Position numbers and translations under genes: made by a program. 64,000 nt of DNA from Streptomyces lateritius (GTDB taxonomy: Bacteria > Actinomycetota > Actinomycetes > Streptomycetales > Streptomycetaceae), in NCBI RefSeq assembly GCF_014649715.1, contig NZ_BMTO01000008.1, positions 62,001 to 126,000 of the forward strand. Direction: 5' to 3'. Positions 15,674 through 26,645 of this stretch are shown piece by piece. Under the pieces are notes generated by a model that was not told the origin of the DNA, did not search any database, and saw only the letters and a list, made by a program, of their open reading frames with translations. Within the stretch, counting starts at the first letter, position 1, and the number at the start of each line of letters is the position of its first letter.

Positions 15674-17046
15674 ACGCCCACCCGTCGCCCGACCACCACT
15701 CCTCGACGACTCCCTCCGGGAGGCACCCCTTGGATGACGCCTCCCCCCGGGAGACCACGGAAGGCACCGTCTACACCGTCACCGGCGGCGACTGGGAGGA
15801 GGTCGTCCAGTCCGCCGCCAAGGCCGACGACGAGCGGATCATCGTCAACATGGGCCCCCAGCACCCGTCCACGCACGGCGTGCTCCGGCTCATCCTGGAG
15901 ATCGACGGCGAGACCGTCACCGAGGCCCGCTGCGGCATCGGCTACCTCCACACCGGCATCGAGAAGAACCTCGAGTACCGGACCTGGACGCAGGGCACCA
16001 CGTTCGTCACGCGCATGGACTACCTCACCTCGTTCTACAACGAGACGGCGTACTGCCTGGGCGTCGAGAAGCTGCTCGGCATCACCGACCAGGTCCCCGA
16101 CCGGGCCACCCTCATCCGCGTCCTGCTGATGGAGCTCAACCGGCTCTCCTCCCACCTGGTGTGCATCGCCACCGGCGGCATGGAGCTCGGCGCGACCACG
16201 ATCATGATCTACGGCTTCCGGGACCGCGAGATGATCCTGGACCTGTACGAGCTGATCACCGGCCTTCGTATGAACCACGCGTTCATCCGCCCCGGCGGCC
16301 TCGCCCAGGACCTCCCGCCCGGCGCCGTCGACGCCGTGCGCGAGTTCGTGAAGACCATGAAGAAGAACCTGCCGGAGTACGACAAGCTCGCCACCGGCAA
16401 CCCCATCTTCAAGGCCCGCATGCAGGACGTCGGCTACCTCGACCTCGCCGGCTGCATGGCGCTCGGCGCCACCGGACCGATCCTGCGCTCGGCGGGCCTC
16501 CCGCACGACCTGCGCAAGACCGACCCGTACTGCGGCTACGAGACCTTCGAGTTCGACGTCCCGATCGCCGACAGCTGCGACTCCTACGGACGGTTCCTCA
16601 TCCGCCTGGAGGAGATGCGCCAGTCCCTCAGGATCGTCGAGCAGTGCCTGGACCGGCTGGAGCCGGGCCCGGTCATGGTCGGCGACAAGAAGATCGCCTG
16701 GCCCGCGCAGCTCGCGCTCGGCCCGGACGGACTCGGCAACTCCCTCGACCACATCAAGAAGATCATGGGCACCTCCATGGAGGCCCTGATCCACCACTTC
16801 AAGCTGGTGACCGAAGGTTTCCGCGTCCCGGCCGGCCAGGCCTACGCGGCCGTCGAGTCCCCCAAGGGCGAACTCGGCGTGCACGTCGTCAGCGACGGCG
16901 GCACCCGCCCCTACCGGGTCCACTACCGCGACCCGTCCTTCACCAACCTGCAGGCCATGGCGGCGATGTGCGAGGGCGGCCAGGTGGCCGACGTCATCGT
17001 CGCCGTCGCGTCCATCGACCCCGTGATGGGAGGCGTCGACCGATGA
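15670..17046 (+). CDS. nuoD: NADH-quinone oxidoreductase subunit D (49 kDa, quinone site)
   Basis: NuoD forms the quinone-reducing site with NuoB. The 458-residue protein has the key loop NMGPQHPSTHGVLR (about 60-73), with the His that contacts the quinone head, and the family segments GYLHTGIEKNLEY, MDYLTSFYNETAY and a C-terminal LQAMAAMCEGGQVADVIVAVASIDPVMGGVDR. The first 30 residues are Ser/His/Pro-rich and are encoded by a segment resembling the 5' end of nuoI2 (see findings). The GTG start overlaps the nuoC stop by 4 bases. This is the only nuoD in the window, although nuo clusters occur twice. Confidence 0.98.
   Translation: MNAHPSPDHHSSTTPSGRHPLDDASPRETTEGTVYTVTGGDWEEVVQSAAKADDERIIVNMGPQHPSTHGVLRLILEIDGETVTEARCGIGYLHTGIEKNLEYRTWTQGTTFVTRMDYLTSFYNETAYCLGVEKLLGITDQVPDRATLIRVLLMELNRLSSHLVCIATGGMELGATTIMIYGFRDREMILDLYELITGLRMNHAFIRPGGLAQDLPPGAVDAVREFVKTMKKNLPEYDKLATGNPIFKARMQDVGYLDLAGCMALGATGPILRSAGLPHDLRKTDPYCGYETFEFDVPIADSCDSYGRFLIRLEEMRQSLRIVEQCLDRLEPGPVMVGDKKIAWPAQLALGPDGLGNSLDHIKKIMGTSMEALIHHFKLVTEGFRVPAGQAYAAVESPKGELGVHVVSDGGTRPYRVHYRDPSFTNLQAMAAMCEGGQVADVIVAVASIDPVMGGVDR
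15676..15729 (+). repeat. About 50-bp segment shared with the 5' end of nuoI2
   Basis: The first codons of nuoD are similar to the first codons of nuoI2 (59208-59259). Shared blocks include GCCCACC, CCCGACCACC, CGACGAC and CTCCGGG in the same order, and both are read in the same frame as SPDH, then SSTT, then SGR. The two proteins are otherwise unrelated. Confidence 0.5.
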
Positions 17047-17785
17047 CGGACGGACAGACGAGTCTCGGGATGCCCCAGCTCCCCGCCCCCGACTACCCGG
17101 CCGAGGTGCGCGCCCGGCTGGAGGCGGACGCCAAGGAGATCATCGCCCGCTACCCGGGGTCCCGCTCCGCGCTCCTGCCGATGCTGCACCTCGTGCAGGC
17201 GGAGGACGGATACGTCACCCGCACCGGCATGAGGTTCTGCGCGGACCTCCTCGGCCTCACCACCGCCGAGGTCACCGCGGTGGCCACCTTCTACACGATG
17301 TACCGGCGCAAGCCGTCCGGCGACTACCAGGTCGGGGTGTGCACCAACACGCTCTGCGCGGTGATGGGCGGCGACGCCATCTTCGAGGAGCTGAAGGCCC
17401 ACCTCGGTGTCGGCAACGCCGAGACCACGGCCGACGGCAAGGTCACGCTGGAGCACATCGAGTGCAACGCGGCCTGCGACTTCGCCCCCGTGGTGATGGT
17501 CAACTGGGAGTTCTTCGACAACCAGACCCCCGAGTCCGCCAAGAAGATCGTCGACGACCTGCGGGCCGGCCGCCCGGTCGAGCCGACCCGGGGCGCGCCC
17601 CTGTGCACGTACAAGGAGACGGCCCGGATCCTGGCCGGCTTCCCCGACGAGCGCGAGGGGGCCGTCGAGGCCACCGGAGGGGCCGGCCCGGCCTCACTCG
17701 TCGGACTGCGCCTGGCCAAGGGCGAGACGTCGCACCACAAGATCGGCCACCCGCGCGGCGAAGCAGCCGGTGGGGAGGGGGAGTG

Positions 17786-17786
<1 letters not shown>
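17043..17786 (+). CDS. nuoE: NADH-quinone oxidoreductase subunit E (24 kDa, [2Fe-2S])
   Basis: NuoE carries the [2Fe-2S] cluster N1a in the NADH-oxidising module. The 247-residue protein has a helical N-terminal part (ALLPMLHLVQAEDGYVTR) and a thioredoxin-like domain with four Cys ligands: GVCTNTLC (about 99-106) and IECNAACD (about 139-146). ATG at 17043 overlaps the nuoD stop as ATGA. A C-terminal extension of about 50 residues after the domain is less conserved. No second copy exists in the downstream reduced nuo cluster. Confidence 0.97.
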
Positions 17787-19131
<1,345 letters not shown>

Positions 19132-19135
<4 letters not shown>

Positions 19136-21624
19136 CGGTGACCACGTCGAACCCGGCCGGCGGCGAAGCCGCCCGCCCGCCCAAGGCCGCCGGCGAGGAC
19201 ACGGTCACGCTGACCATCGACGGCGCCGAGATCTCCGTCCCCAAGGGGACCCTCGTCATCCGCGCCGCCGAACAGCTCGGCATCGAGATCCCGCGCTTCT
19301 GCGACCACCCGCTCCTCGACCCGGCCGGCGCCTGCCGCCAGTGCATCGTCGAGGTCGAGGGCCAGCGCAAGCCGATGGCCTCCTGCACCATCACCTGCAC
19401 CGACGGCATGGTGGTGAAGTCGCAGCTGACCAGCCCGGTCGCCGAGAAGGCCCAGCACGGCGTGATGGAGCTGCTGCTCATCAACCACCCGCTGGACTGC
19501 CCGGTCTGCGACAAGGGCGGCGAGTGCCCGCTGCAGAACCAGGCGATGTCCCACGGCCGGTCGGAGTCCCGCTTCGAGGGAGTCAAGCGGACCTACGAGA
19601 AGCCGGTGCCGATCTCCACCCAGGTGCTGCTCGACCGCGAGCGGTGCGTGCTCTGCGCCCGCTGCACCCGCTTCTCCAACCAGGTCGCCGGCGACCCGAT
19701 GATCGAACTGATCGAGCGCGGCGCGCTCCAGCAGGTCGGCACCGGCGAGGGCGACCCCTTCGAGTCGTACTTCTCCGGCAACACCATTCAGATCTGCCCG
19801 GTCGGCGCGCTGACCTCGGCGGCGTACCGCTTCCGCTCCCGCCCCTTCGACCTGGTGTCCTCGCCGAGCGTCTGCGAGCACTGCGCGGGCGGCTGCGCGA
19901 CGCGCACCGACCACCGGCGCGGCAAGGTCATGCGGCGGCTCGCCGCCGAGGACCCGGAGGTCAACGAGGAGTGGATGTGCGACAAGGGGCGGTTCGGCTT
20001 CCGGTACGCGCAGCAGCGCGACCGGCTGACCACCCCGCTCGTCCGGAACCCCGAGACGGGTGAGCTGGAGCCCGCCTCCTGGCCCGAGGCGCTGGAGGCG
20101 GCGGCCCGCGGCCTCGTGCGCGGCCGCACCGGCGTCCTGCCCGGCGGCAGGCTGACCGTCGAGGACTCCTACGCGTACGCCAAGTTCGCCCGGGTCGCCC
20201 TCGACACCCACGACGTCGACTTCCGGGCCCGCGTCCACTCCGGCGAGGAGGCCGACTTCCTGGCCTCCTCCGTGGCGGGGCGCGGACGGGACCTGGACGG
20301 CAGCGGGACCACGTACACCTCGCTGGAGGCCGCCCCGGCCGTGCTGCTCGTCGGGCTCGAGTCCGAGGAGGAGGCGCCCGGCGTCTTCCTGCGGTTGCGC
20401 AAGGCCTGGCGCAAGAAGGGCCAGAGGACGTACGCGCTCGCCTCGCACGCCACCCGCGGTCTGGTGAAGGCGGGCGGGACGCTGCTGCCGGCCGCGCCCG
20501 GCACCGAGACCGAGTGGCTGGACGCCCTCACCTCCCGCGTCGGCCTCGACGAGACCGGCACGGCCGCGGCCGAGGCGCTGCGGCAGGGCGGCTCGGTCAT
20601 CGTGGTCGGCGAGCGCCTGGCCGCCGTGCCCGGCGGACTCACCGCCGCCGTGCGGGCCGCGACGGCGACCGGCGCGACCCTGGTGTGGATCCCGCGCCGG
20701 GCGGGCGAGCGAGGCGCGCTGGAGGCCGGCGCCATCCCGACGCTGCTGCCCGGCGGGCGCCCCGTGACCGACCCCCGCGCCCGTGAGGAGGTCGCGACCG
20801 CCTGGGGCGTACGCGGACTCCCGCACGGCTACGGCCGCGACACGGGCCAGATCGTCGAGGCCGCAGCCACCGGCGAACTGGGCGCGCTGGTCGTCGGCGG
20901 CGTCGAGGTCCGCGACCTGCCCGACCCGGCACGCGCGCGTGAAGCCCTCGACGCGGCCTTCGTGGTCTCCCTGGAGCTGCGGCCGAGCGAGGTCACCGCA
21001 CGGGCCGACGTGGTCCTCCCGGTCGCCGCGGTCGCCGAGAAGGCCGGCACCTTCCTCAACTGGGAGGGCAGGGCCAGGCTCTTCGAGGCGGCGCTCAAGC
21101 CCGAGCAGATGACCCGGCCGCTCGCGCCGACGGACGCCCGCGTGCTCCACATGCTCGCCGACGCCCTGGACGCGCATCTGGCGCTGCCGGACCTGAAGTC
21201 CGTACGACGGGAGATGGACCGGCTCGGCGGCTGGACCGGCGAGCGGGCCTCCGAGCCCGTCGAGCCGGCGCAGGCCGCGCCGCGCCCCGCCGAGGGCGAG
21301 GCCGTCCTCGCCGGACACCGGCTCCTGCTGGACCTCGGCAAGCTCCAGGAGGGCGACCCCGCCCTGGCCGGCACCCGCCACGCCGCCCTGGCGCACCTCT
21401 CGGCCGCCACCGCGGCCGAGACCGGGGTGAAGGACGGCGACGTCCTCGCCGTGACCGGCCCCGCGGGCTCCGTCCGCTTCCCGCTCCAGGTCACCGAGAT
21501 GCCCGACCGCGTGGTCTGGGTCCCGCTGAACTCGGCGGGCGGCGGCGTCCTCTCCGACACCGGCGCCCACCCGGGCGACCTGGTCCGTATCGGTCCCGCG
21601 GCTTCGACGGAGGTGGAGGCATGA
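19132..21624 (+). CDS. nuoG: NADH-quinone oxidoreductase subunit G (75 kDa, iron-sulfur)
   Basis: NuoG carries several iron-sulfur clusters of the NADH module. The 830-residue protein has an N-terminal [2Fe-2S] ferredoxin domain (CDHPLLDPAGACRQC), the His/Cys motif HPLDCPVCDKGGECPLQ, the twin ligands in RCVLCARCTRFS, and a CX2CX3CX27C motif (CEHCAGGC then Cys in EEWMCDKG, about residues 247-283) that should bind the extra N7 cluster. A molybdopterin-oxidoreductase-like domain without obvious cofactor residues fills the C-terminal half. ATG overlaps the nuoF stop as ATGA. Confidence 0.97.
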
Positions 21625-22982
21625 CCACGCTGCTCGCCGCTGAAGACCTGTCCATGTTCGGCACGGACCCCTGGTGGCTCGTCGCGATCAAGGCCGTCTT
21701 CTGCTTCGCCTTCCTGATGATCACCGTGCTCTTCTCCATCGTGTGGGAGCGCAAGGTCGTCGCCTGGATGCAGCTGCGCATCGGTCCCAACCGGCACGGC
21801 CCCTGGGGCCTCCTCCAGTCCCTCGCGGACGGCATCAAGCTGATGCTGAAGGAGGACGTCGTCGTCAAGCGGGCCGACAAGGTGGTCTACATCCTCGCGC
21901 CGATCATCGCCGCGGCCCCGGCGTTCATGGCCATCGCCGTGATCCCCTTCGGCCCGGCCGGCAACGAGGTGTCGATCTTCGGCCACCGCACCACGATGCA
22001 GCTGACCGACCTGCCGATCGCCATGCTGTACGTGTTGGCCATCGCGTCCGTCGGGATCTACGGCATCGTGCTCGCCGGATGGTCCTCCGGCTCCACCTAC
22101 CCGCTCCTGGGCGGGCTGCGCTCCTGCGCGCAGATGATCTCCTACGAGATCGCCATGGGCGCCGCGTTCGCCTCCGTCTTCCTCTACTCCGGGTCGATGT
22201 CGACCTCGGCGATCGTCGAGGCACAGGCGGACCGCTGGTTCATCGTCCTGCTGCCGGTCTCCTTCATCATCTACGTGGTCACGATGGTCGGCGAGACCAA
22301 CCGCGCCCCGTTCGACATGCCGGAGTCCGAGGGCGACCTCGTCGGCGGCTTCAACACGGAGTACTCCTCCATCAAGTTCGCGATGTTCATGCTCGCCGAG
22401 TACGTGAACATGGTGACGGTCTCGGCCGTGTCGGTGACGCTCTTCCTCGGCGGCTGGCGGGCCCCGTACCCGGTCTCCACCTTCTGGGAGGGCGCGAACC
22501 ACGGCTGGTGGCCGATGCTCTGGTTCGTCCTCAAGGTGCAGCTGCTGCTGTTCTTCTTCATCTGGCTGCGCGGCACGCTGCCCCGCGTCCGCTACGACCA
22601 GCTGATGAAGCTCGGCTGGAAGGTCCTCATCCCGGTCTCCGTGGTCTGGCTGATGCTGGTCGCCACCGTCCGCGCGCTGCGGAACGCGAACTACGACTTC
22701 CAGACGATCGTGCTCTACGTCGCCGGGGCGGTCCTCGCCGTGCTGCTGCTCTCCTTCATCGCGGACATGTTCCGCGACAAGAGGGCGAAGGGCGAGGCCG
22801 AGAAGACCGGCCCCGAAGCCCCGTTCGACCCGATGGCCGGCGGGTTCCCCGTACCGCCGCTGCCCGGACAGACCCTGCCGCCGGTGCCACGGCGACGGCC
22901 CCGGCACGACCGGGACCTCGTTGTCAGTGGCGCCGCCGATACTGCTACTGAGAGTGATGGAAAGGAGACGGACGGTGTCTGA
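21621..22982 (+). CDS. nuoH: NADH-quinone oxidoreductase subunit H
   Basis: NuoH is the membrane subunit that joins the hydrophilic arm to the proton-pumping arm and forms the quinone entry. The 453-residue protein has about eight helices and the conserved loops ERKVVAWMQLRIGPNRHGPWG (about 37-57), GETNRAPFDMPESEGDLVGGFNTEY (about 223-247) and LRGTLPRVRYDQLM. A charged C-terminal tail of about 60 residues extends past the family core. ATG overlaps the nuoG stop (ATGA); its last 8 bases overlap nuoI. Confidence 0.97.
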   Translation: MTTLLAAEDLSMFGTDPWWLVAIKAVFCFAFLMITVLFSIVWERKVVAWMQLRIGPNRHGPWGLLQSLADGIKLMLKEDVVVKRADKVVYILAPIIAAAPAFMAIAVIPFGPAGNEVSIFGHRTTMQLTDLPIAMLYVLAIASVGIYGIVLAGWSSGSTYPLLGGLRSCAQMISYEIAMGAAFASVFLYSGSMSTSAIVEAQADRWFIVLLPVSFIIYVVTMVGETNRAPFDMPESEGDLVGGFNTEYSSIKFAMFMLAEYVNMVTVSAVSVTLFLGGWRAPYPVSTFWEGANHGWWPMLWFVLKVQLLLFFFIWLRGTLPRVRYDQLMKLGWKVLIPVSVVWLMLVATVRALRNANYDFQTIVLYVAGAVLAVLLLSFIADMFRDKRAKGEAEKTGPEAPFDPMAGGFPVPPLPGQTLPPVPRRRPRHDRDLVVSGAADTATESDGKETDGV

Positions 22983-23553
22983 TTTCCAGAATCCGGTGGC
23001 CGGCTTCGGCGTGACCTTCAAGGCCATGTTCAAGAAGCGGCTGACCGAGCAGTACCCGGAGCAGCAGAAGACGACGGCGCCGCGCTTCCACGGCCGGCAC
23101 CAGCTCAACCGCCACCCGGACGGCCTCGAGAAGTGCGTGGGCTGCGAGCTGTGCGCCTGGGCCTGCCCGGCGGACGCCATCTACGTGGAGGGCGCGGACA
23201 ACACCGACGAGGAGCGCTACTCCCCGGGCGAGCGGTACGGCGCGGTCTACCAGATCAACTACGCCCGCTGCATCCTGTGCGGGCTGTGCATCGAGGCCTG
23301 CCCGACGCGGGCGCTGACGATGACCAACGAGTTCGAACTGGCCGACTCCTCCCGCGAGAACCTGATCTACACCAAGGAGCAGCTCCTCGCGGGCCTGGAG
23401 GACAACATGGTCGATACCCCGCACGCCATCCACCCGGGCACGGACGAGCAGGACTACTACCGGGGTCTTGTCACCGGGGCCGCGCCCGGCACGGTCCGGC
23501 AGGTCGCCACCTCCAAGGGGGAGAAGGGCGAGCCGGAAGAGGTGGACGTATGA
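22975..23553 (+). CDS. nuoI: NADH-quinone oxidoreductase subunit I (two [4Fe-4S])
   Basis: NuoI is the 8-iron ferredoxin-like subunit carrying clusters N6a and N6b. The 192-residue protein has both CX2CX2CX3CP motifs: CVGCELCAWACP (about 46-57) and CILCGLCIEACP (about 91-102). The GTG at 22975 is chosen because AAAGGAG lies eight bases upstream; it overlaps the nuoH end by 8 bases. An ATG 18 bases earlier is an alternative. Cluster two has its own copy at 59206. Confidence 0.97.
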   Translation: MSDFQNPVAGFGVTFKAMFKKRLTEQYPEQQKTTAPRFHGRHQLNRHPDGLEKCVGCELCAWACPADAIYVEGADNTDEERYSPGERYGAVYQINYARCILCGLCIEACPTRALTMTNEFELADSSRENLIYTKEQLLAGLEDNMVDTPHAIHPGTDEQDYYRGLVTGAAPGTVRQVATSKGEKGEPEEVDV

Positions 23554-24392
23554 GCGCCGACCTCGCGACCGCGACCCTCGCGGCGTACAGCACCTCGTCC
23601 GGCGAGGCCGTCCAGTTCTGGGTCCTCGGCACCGTCGCGGTGATCGGCGCCCTGTGCACGGTCCTGATGAAGAAGGCCGTCCACAGCGCGCTCTGCCTGG
23701 CCGGCACGATGATCGTCCTGGCGGTCTTCTACCTCGCCAACGGCGCGTACTTCCTCGGCATCGTCCAGATCGTCGTCTACACCGGCGCGATCATGATGCT
23801 CTTCCTCTTCGTCGTCATGCTGGTCGGTGTCACGGCCGCGGACTCGCTGAAGGAGACCATCAAGGGGCAGCGCTGGTGGGCCGCGGTCTGCGGCCTCGGG
23901 TTCGGCGTCCTGCTCGTCGCCGGGATCGGCCAGGCCGCGCTCACGGAGTTCAACGGACTCGGCGCGGCCAACGCCGCCCACGGCGGGAACGTGGAGGGCA
24001 TCGCCGCCCTCATCTTCACCAAGTACGTCTTCGCCTTCGAGATCACCGGCGCGCTGCTGATCACCGCGGCCGTCGGCGCGATGGTGCTCACCCACCGCGA
24101 GCGCACCGAGAAGGCCCGCACCCAGCGCGAACTCGCCGAGCAGCGGGTGCGCGAGGGCACGCACGTGCCGCCGCTGCCGGCGCCCGGTGTCTACGCCCGG
24201 CACAACGCGGTGGACATCGCCGGTCTGCTGCCGGACGGCACGCCCGCCGAGCTGACCGTGATGCAGACCCTGCGCAAGCGCGGCCAGATCCGTGATGTGT
24301 CCGCCGAGGCGCTGGCCGACCTCAAGGCCCTCGAGCAGAGCTCCGAGGAGCGGCTCGGCCGGGACCGGGACGAAGAGGAGGCCACCCGGTGA
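23550..24392 (+). CDS. nuoJ: NADH-quinone oxidoreductase subunit J
   Basis: NuoJ is a five-helix membrane subunit whose third helix takes part in coupling. The 280-residue protein has the conserved QIVVYTGAIMMLFLFVVMLVG (about 73-93) and AFEITGALLITAAVGAMVL helices in its first 190 residues. A charged cytoplasmic tail of about 90 residues (from RERTEKART onward) is longer than in enterobacterial NuoJ. ATG overlaps the nuoI stop as ATGA, and the nuoK GTG overlaps its stop. Confidence 0.96.
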   Translation: MSADLATATLAAYSTSSGEAVQFWVLGTVAVIGALCTVLMKKAVHSALCLAGTMIVLAVFYLANGAYFLGIVQIVVYTGAIMMLFLFVVMLVGVTAADSLKETIKGQRWWAAVCGLGFGVLLVAGIGQAALTEFNGLGAANAAHGGNVEGIAALIFTKYVFAFEITGALLITAAVGAMVLTHRERTEKARTQRELAEQRVREGTHVPPLPAPGVYARHNAVDIAGLLPDGTPAELTVMQTLRKRGQIRDVSAEALADLKALEQSSEERLGRDRDEEEATR

Positions 24393-24688
24393 ATCCCGTC
24401 AACTATCTCTATCTCGCCGCCCTGTTGTTCACCATCGGCGCGGCCGGGGTGCTGATCCGGCGCAACGCGATCGTAGTCTTCATGTGCGTCGAGCTGATGC
24501 TCAACGCCTGCAACCTCGCGTTCGTCGCCTTCTCCCGGATGCACGGCAATCTCGACGGCCAGATCATCGCCTTCTTCACGATGGTCGTCGCCGCCGCGGA
24601 GGTCGTGGTCGGGCTCGCGATCATCGTGTCGCTGTTCCGTTCCCGCCACTCGGCCTCGGTCGACGACGCCAGCCTGATGAAGCTGTGA
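24389..24688 (+). CDS. nuoK: NADH-quinone oxidoreductase subunit K
   Basis: NuoK is a three-helix, MrpC-like membrane subunit of the proton path. The 99-residue protein has the standard length and the conserved Glu residues in VFMCVELMLNACNLAF (about 30-45) and MVVAAAEVVVGLAI (about 65-78). GTG overlaps the nuoJ stop as GTGA. nuoL follows after 11 bases with its own GAGGGG ribosome binding site. Confidence 0.97.
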   Translation: MNPVNYLYLAALLFTIGAAGVLIRRNAIVVFMCVELMLNACNLAFVAFSRMHGNLDGQIIAFFTMVVAAAEVVVGLAIIVSLFRSRHSASVDDASLMKL

Positions 24689-24699
24689 GGGGCTGACCC

Positions 24700-26640
24700 G
24701 TGGATAACCTGATTGCGCTGCTCGTCGCGGCGCCCCTGCTTGGAGCGGCCGTCCTGCTGTGCGGCGGGCGGCGGCTCGACAAGACCGGGCACTGGCTCGG
24801 CACGCTGCTCGCGGGCCTCTCGTTCGTCATCGGTGCCGTGCTCTTCGCCGACATGGTGGGCAAGGGCGCCGAGGACCGGGCCCTGCACCAGCGGCTGTTC
24901 AGCTGGGTCCCGGTCGAGGGCTTCCAGGCGGACATCGCCTTCCAGCTCGACCAGCTGTCGATGACGTTCGTGCTCCTGATCACCGGTGTCGGCACGCTCA
25001 TCCACGTGTACTCGATCGGGTACATGGAGCACGACGAGCGCCGCCGCCGCTTCTTCGGCTATCTGAACCTGTTCCTCGCGGCGATGCTGCTGCTCGTCCT
25101 CGCGGACAACTACCTGCTCCTCTACTTCGGCTGGGAGGGCGTGGGCCTCGCCTCGTACCTCCTGATCGGCTTCTGGCAGCACAAGCCCAGCGCGGCCACC
25201 GCCGCGAAGAAGGCCTTCCTGGTCAACCGGGTCGGCGACATGGGCCTGTCGATCGCGATCATGCTGATGTTCACCACCTTCGGGACCTTCGCCTTCGGCC
25301 CGGTGCTCTCGTCCACGGGGGAGAGCAGCGAGGGCATGATGACGGCGATCGGGCTGATGCTGCTGCTCGCCGCCTGCGGCAAGTCGGCCCAGGTGCCGCT
25401 GCAGTCCTGGCTCGGTGACGCGATGGAGGGCCCGACCCCGGTCTCGGCCCTGATCCACGCGGCCACCATGGTCACCGCCGGTGTCTATCTGATCGTCCGC
25501 TCCGCCGACATCTTCAACGCCGCCCCGGACGCGCAGCTCGCGGTCACCGTGGTCGGCGCGGTCACGCTCCTCTTCGGTGCGATCGTCGGTTGCGCCAAGG
25601 ACGACATCAAGAAGGCGCTGGCCGGCTCGACGATGTCGCAGATCGGCTACATGATCCTGGCGGCGGGCCTCGGCCCGATCGGCTACGCCTTCGCGATCAT
25701 GCACCTGGTGACGCACGGCTTCTTCAAGGCCGGCCTCTTCCTCGGCGCCGGTTCGGTCATGCACGGCATGAACGACGAGGTGGACATGAGGAAGTACGGC
25801 GGCCTGCGGAAGTACATGCCGGTCACCTTCGTCACCTTCGGCCTCGGCTACCTCGCCATCATCGGCTTCCCGGGCCTGTCCGGCTTCTTCTCCAAGGACA
25901 AGATCATCGAGGCGGCGTTCGCCAAGGGCGGCACCGAGGGCTGGATCCTCGGCGGCGTCGCCCTCCTGGGCGCGGCCATCACCGCGTACTACATGACGCG
26001 TGTGATGCTCCTGACCTTCTTCGGCGAGAAGCGCTGGCAGCCGGCGCCCGACCCGGACAAGGCGCCCGGTGTCGAGCCCGGCATCGAGGTGCACCCCGGC
26101 GAGATGCCGCACCCGCACGAGTCCCCGAGGTCGATGACGATCCCGATGATCCTGCTGGCCGTCGGATCCGTCGGCGCCGGCGCCTTCTTCGGCATCGGCG
26201 ACCGGTTCGTGAAGTGGCTGGAGCCGGTGACGAAGTTCGAGCACGGACACCCGCCGATCGGCGCCGCGGCCATCACCTCCGCCACGGTCGCGGTCATGGT
26301 CATCGGTGTCACGGTCGCCTACCTCCAGTACGGCCGCAGGCCCGTCCCGGTGGTCGCCCCACGCGGCTCGCTGCTCACCCGGGCCGCCCGCCGCGACCTG
26401 CTCCAGGACGACTTCAACCACATCGTCCTGGTCCGCGGCGGCGAGCACCTCACCCGGTCGCTGGTCTACGTCGACCACACCCTGGTGGACGGGGTGGTCA
26501 ACGGCACGGCGGCCTCGGTCGGCGGCCTGTCCGGCCGGCTGCGCAAGCTGCAGAACGGCTACGCCCGCTCGTATGCGGTCTCCATGTTCGGAGGTACGGC
26601 GGTGCTGATCGCCGCGACCCTGCTGATGAGGGCGGTGTGA
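24700..26640 (+). CDS. nuoL: NADH-quinone oxidoreductase subunit L
   Basis: NuoL is the distal antiporter-like proton-pumping subunit with the long lateral helix. The 646-residue protein has the proton antiporter core: YFGWEGVGLASYLLIGFW (about 140-157, with the key Glu), LQSWLGDAMEGPTPVSALIHAATMVTAGVY (about 235-264), and GCAKDDIKKALAGSTMSQIGYM. The C-terminal 150 residues include the lateral-helix region and a last membrane helix. The start is GTG at 24700 after GTGAGGGG. It is followed directly by nuoM. Confidence 0.97.
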   Translation: MDNLIALLVAAPLLGAAVLLCGGRRLDKTGHWLGTLLAGLSFVIGAVLFADMVGKGAEDRALHQRLFSWVPVEGFQADIAFQLDQLSMTFVLLITGVGTLIHVYSIGYMEHDERRRRFFGYLNLFLAAMLLLVLADNYLLLYFGWEGVGLASYLLIGFWQHKPSAATAAKKAFLVNRVGDMGLSIAIMLMFTTFGTFAFGPVLSSTGESSEGMMTAIGLMLLLAACGKSAQVPLQSWLGDAMEGPTPVSALIHAATMVTAGVYLIVRSADIFNAAPDAQLAVTVVGAVTLLFGAIVGCAKDDIKKALAGSTMSQIGYMILAAGLGPIGYAFAIMHLVTHGFFKAGLFLGAGSVMHGMNDEVDMRKYGGLRKYMPVTFVTFGLGYLAIIGFPGLSGFFSKDKIIEAAFAKGGTEGWILGGVALLGAAITAYYMTRVMLLTFFGEKRWQPAPDPDKAPGVEPGIEVHPGEMPHPHESPRSMTIPMILLAVGSVGAGAFFGIGDRFVKWLEPVTKFEHGHPPIGAAAITSATVAVMVIGVTVAYLQYGRRPVPVVAPRGSLLTRAARRDLLQDDFNHIVLVRGGEHLTRSLVYVDHTLVDGVVNGTAASVGGLSGRLRKLQNGYARSYAVSMFGGTAVLIAATLLMRAV

Positions 26641-26645
26641 TCGCC

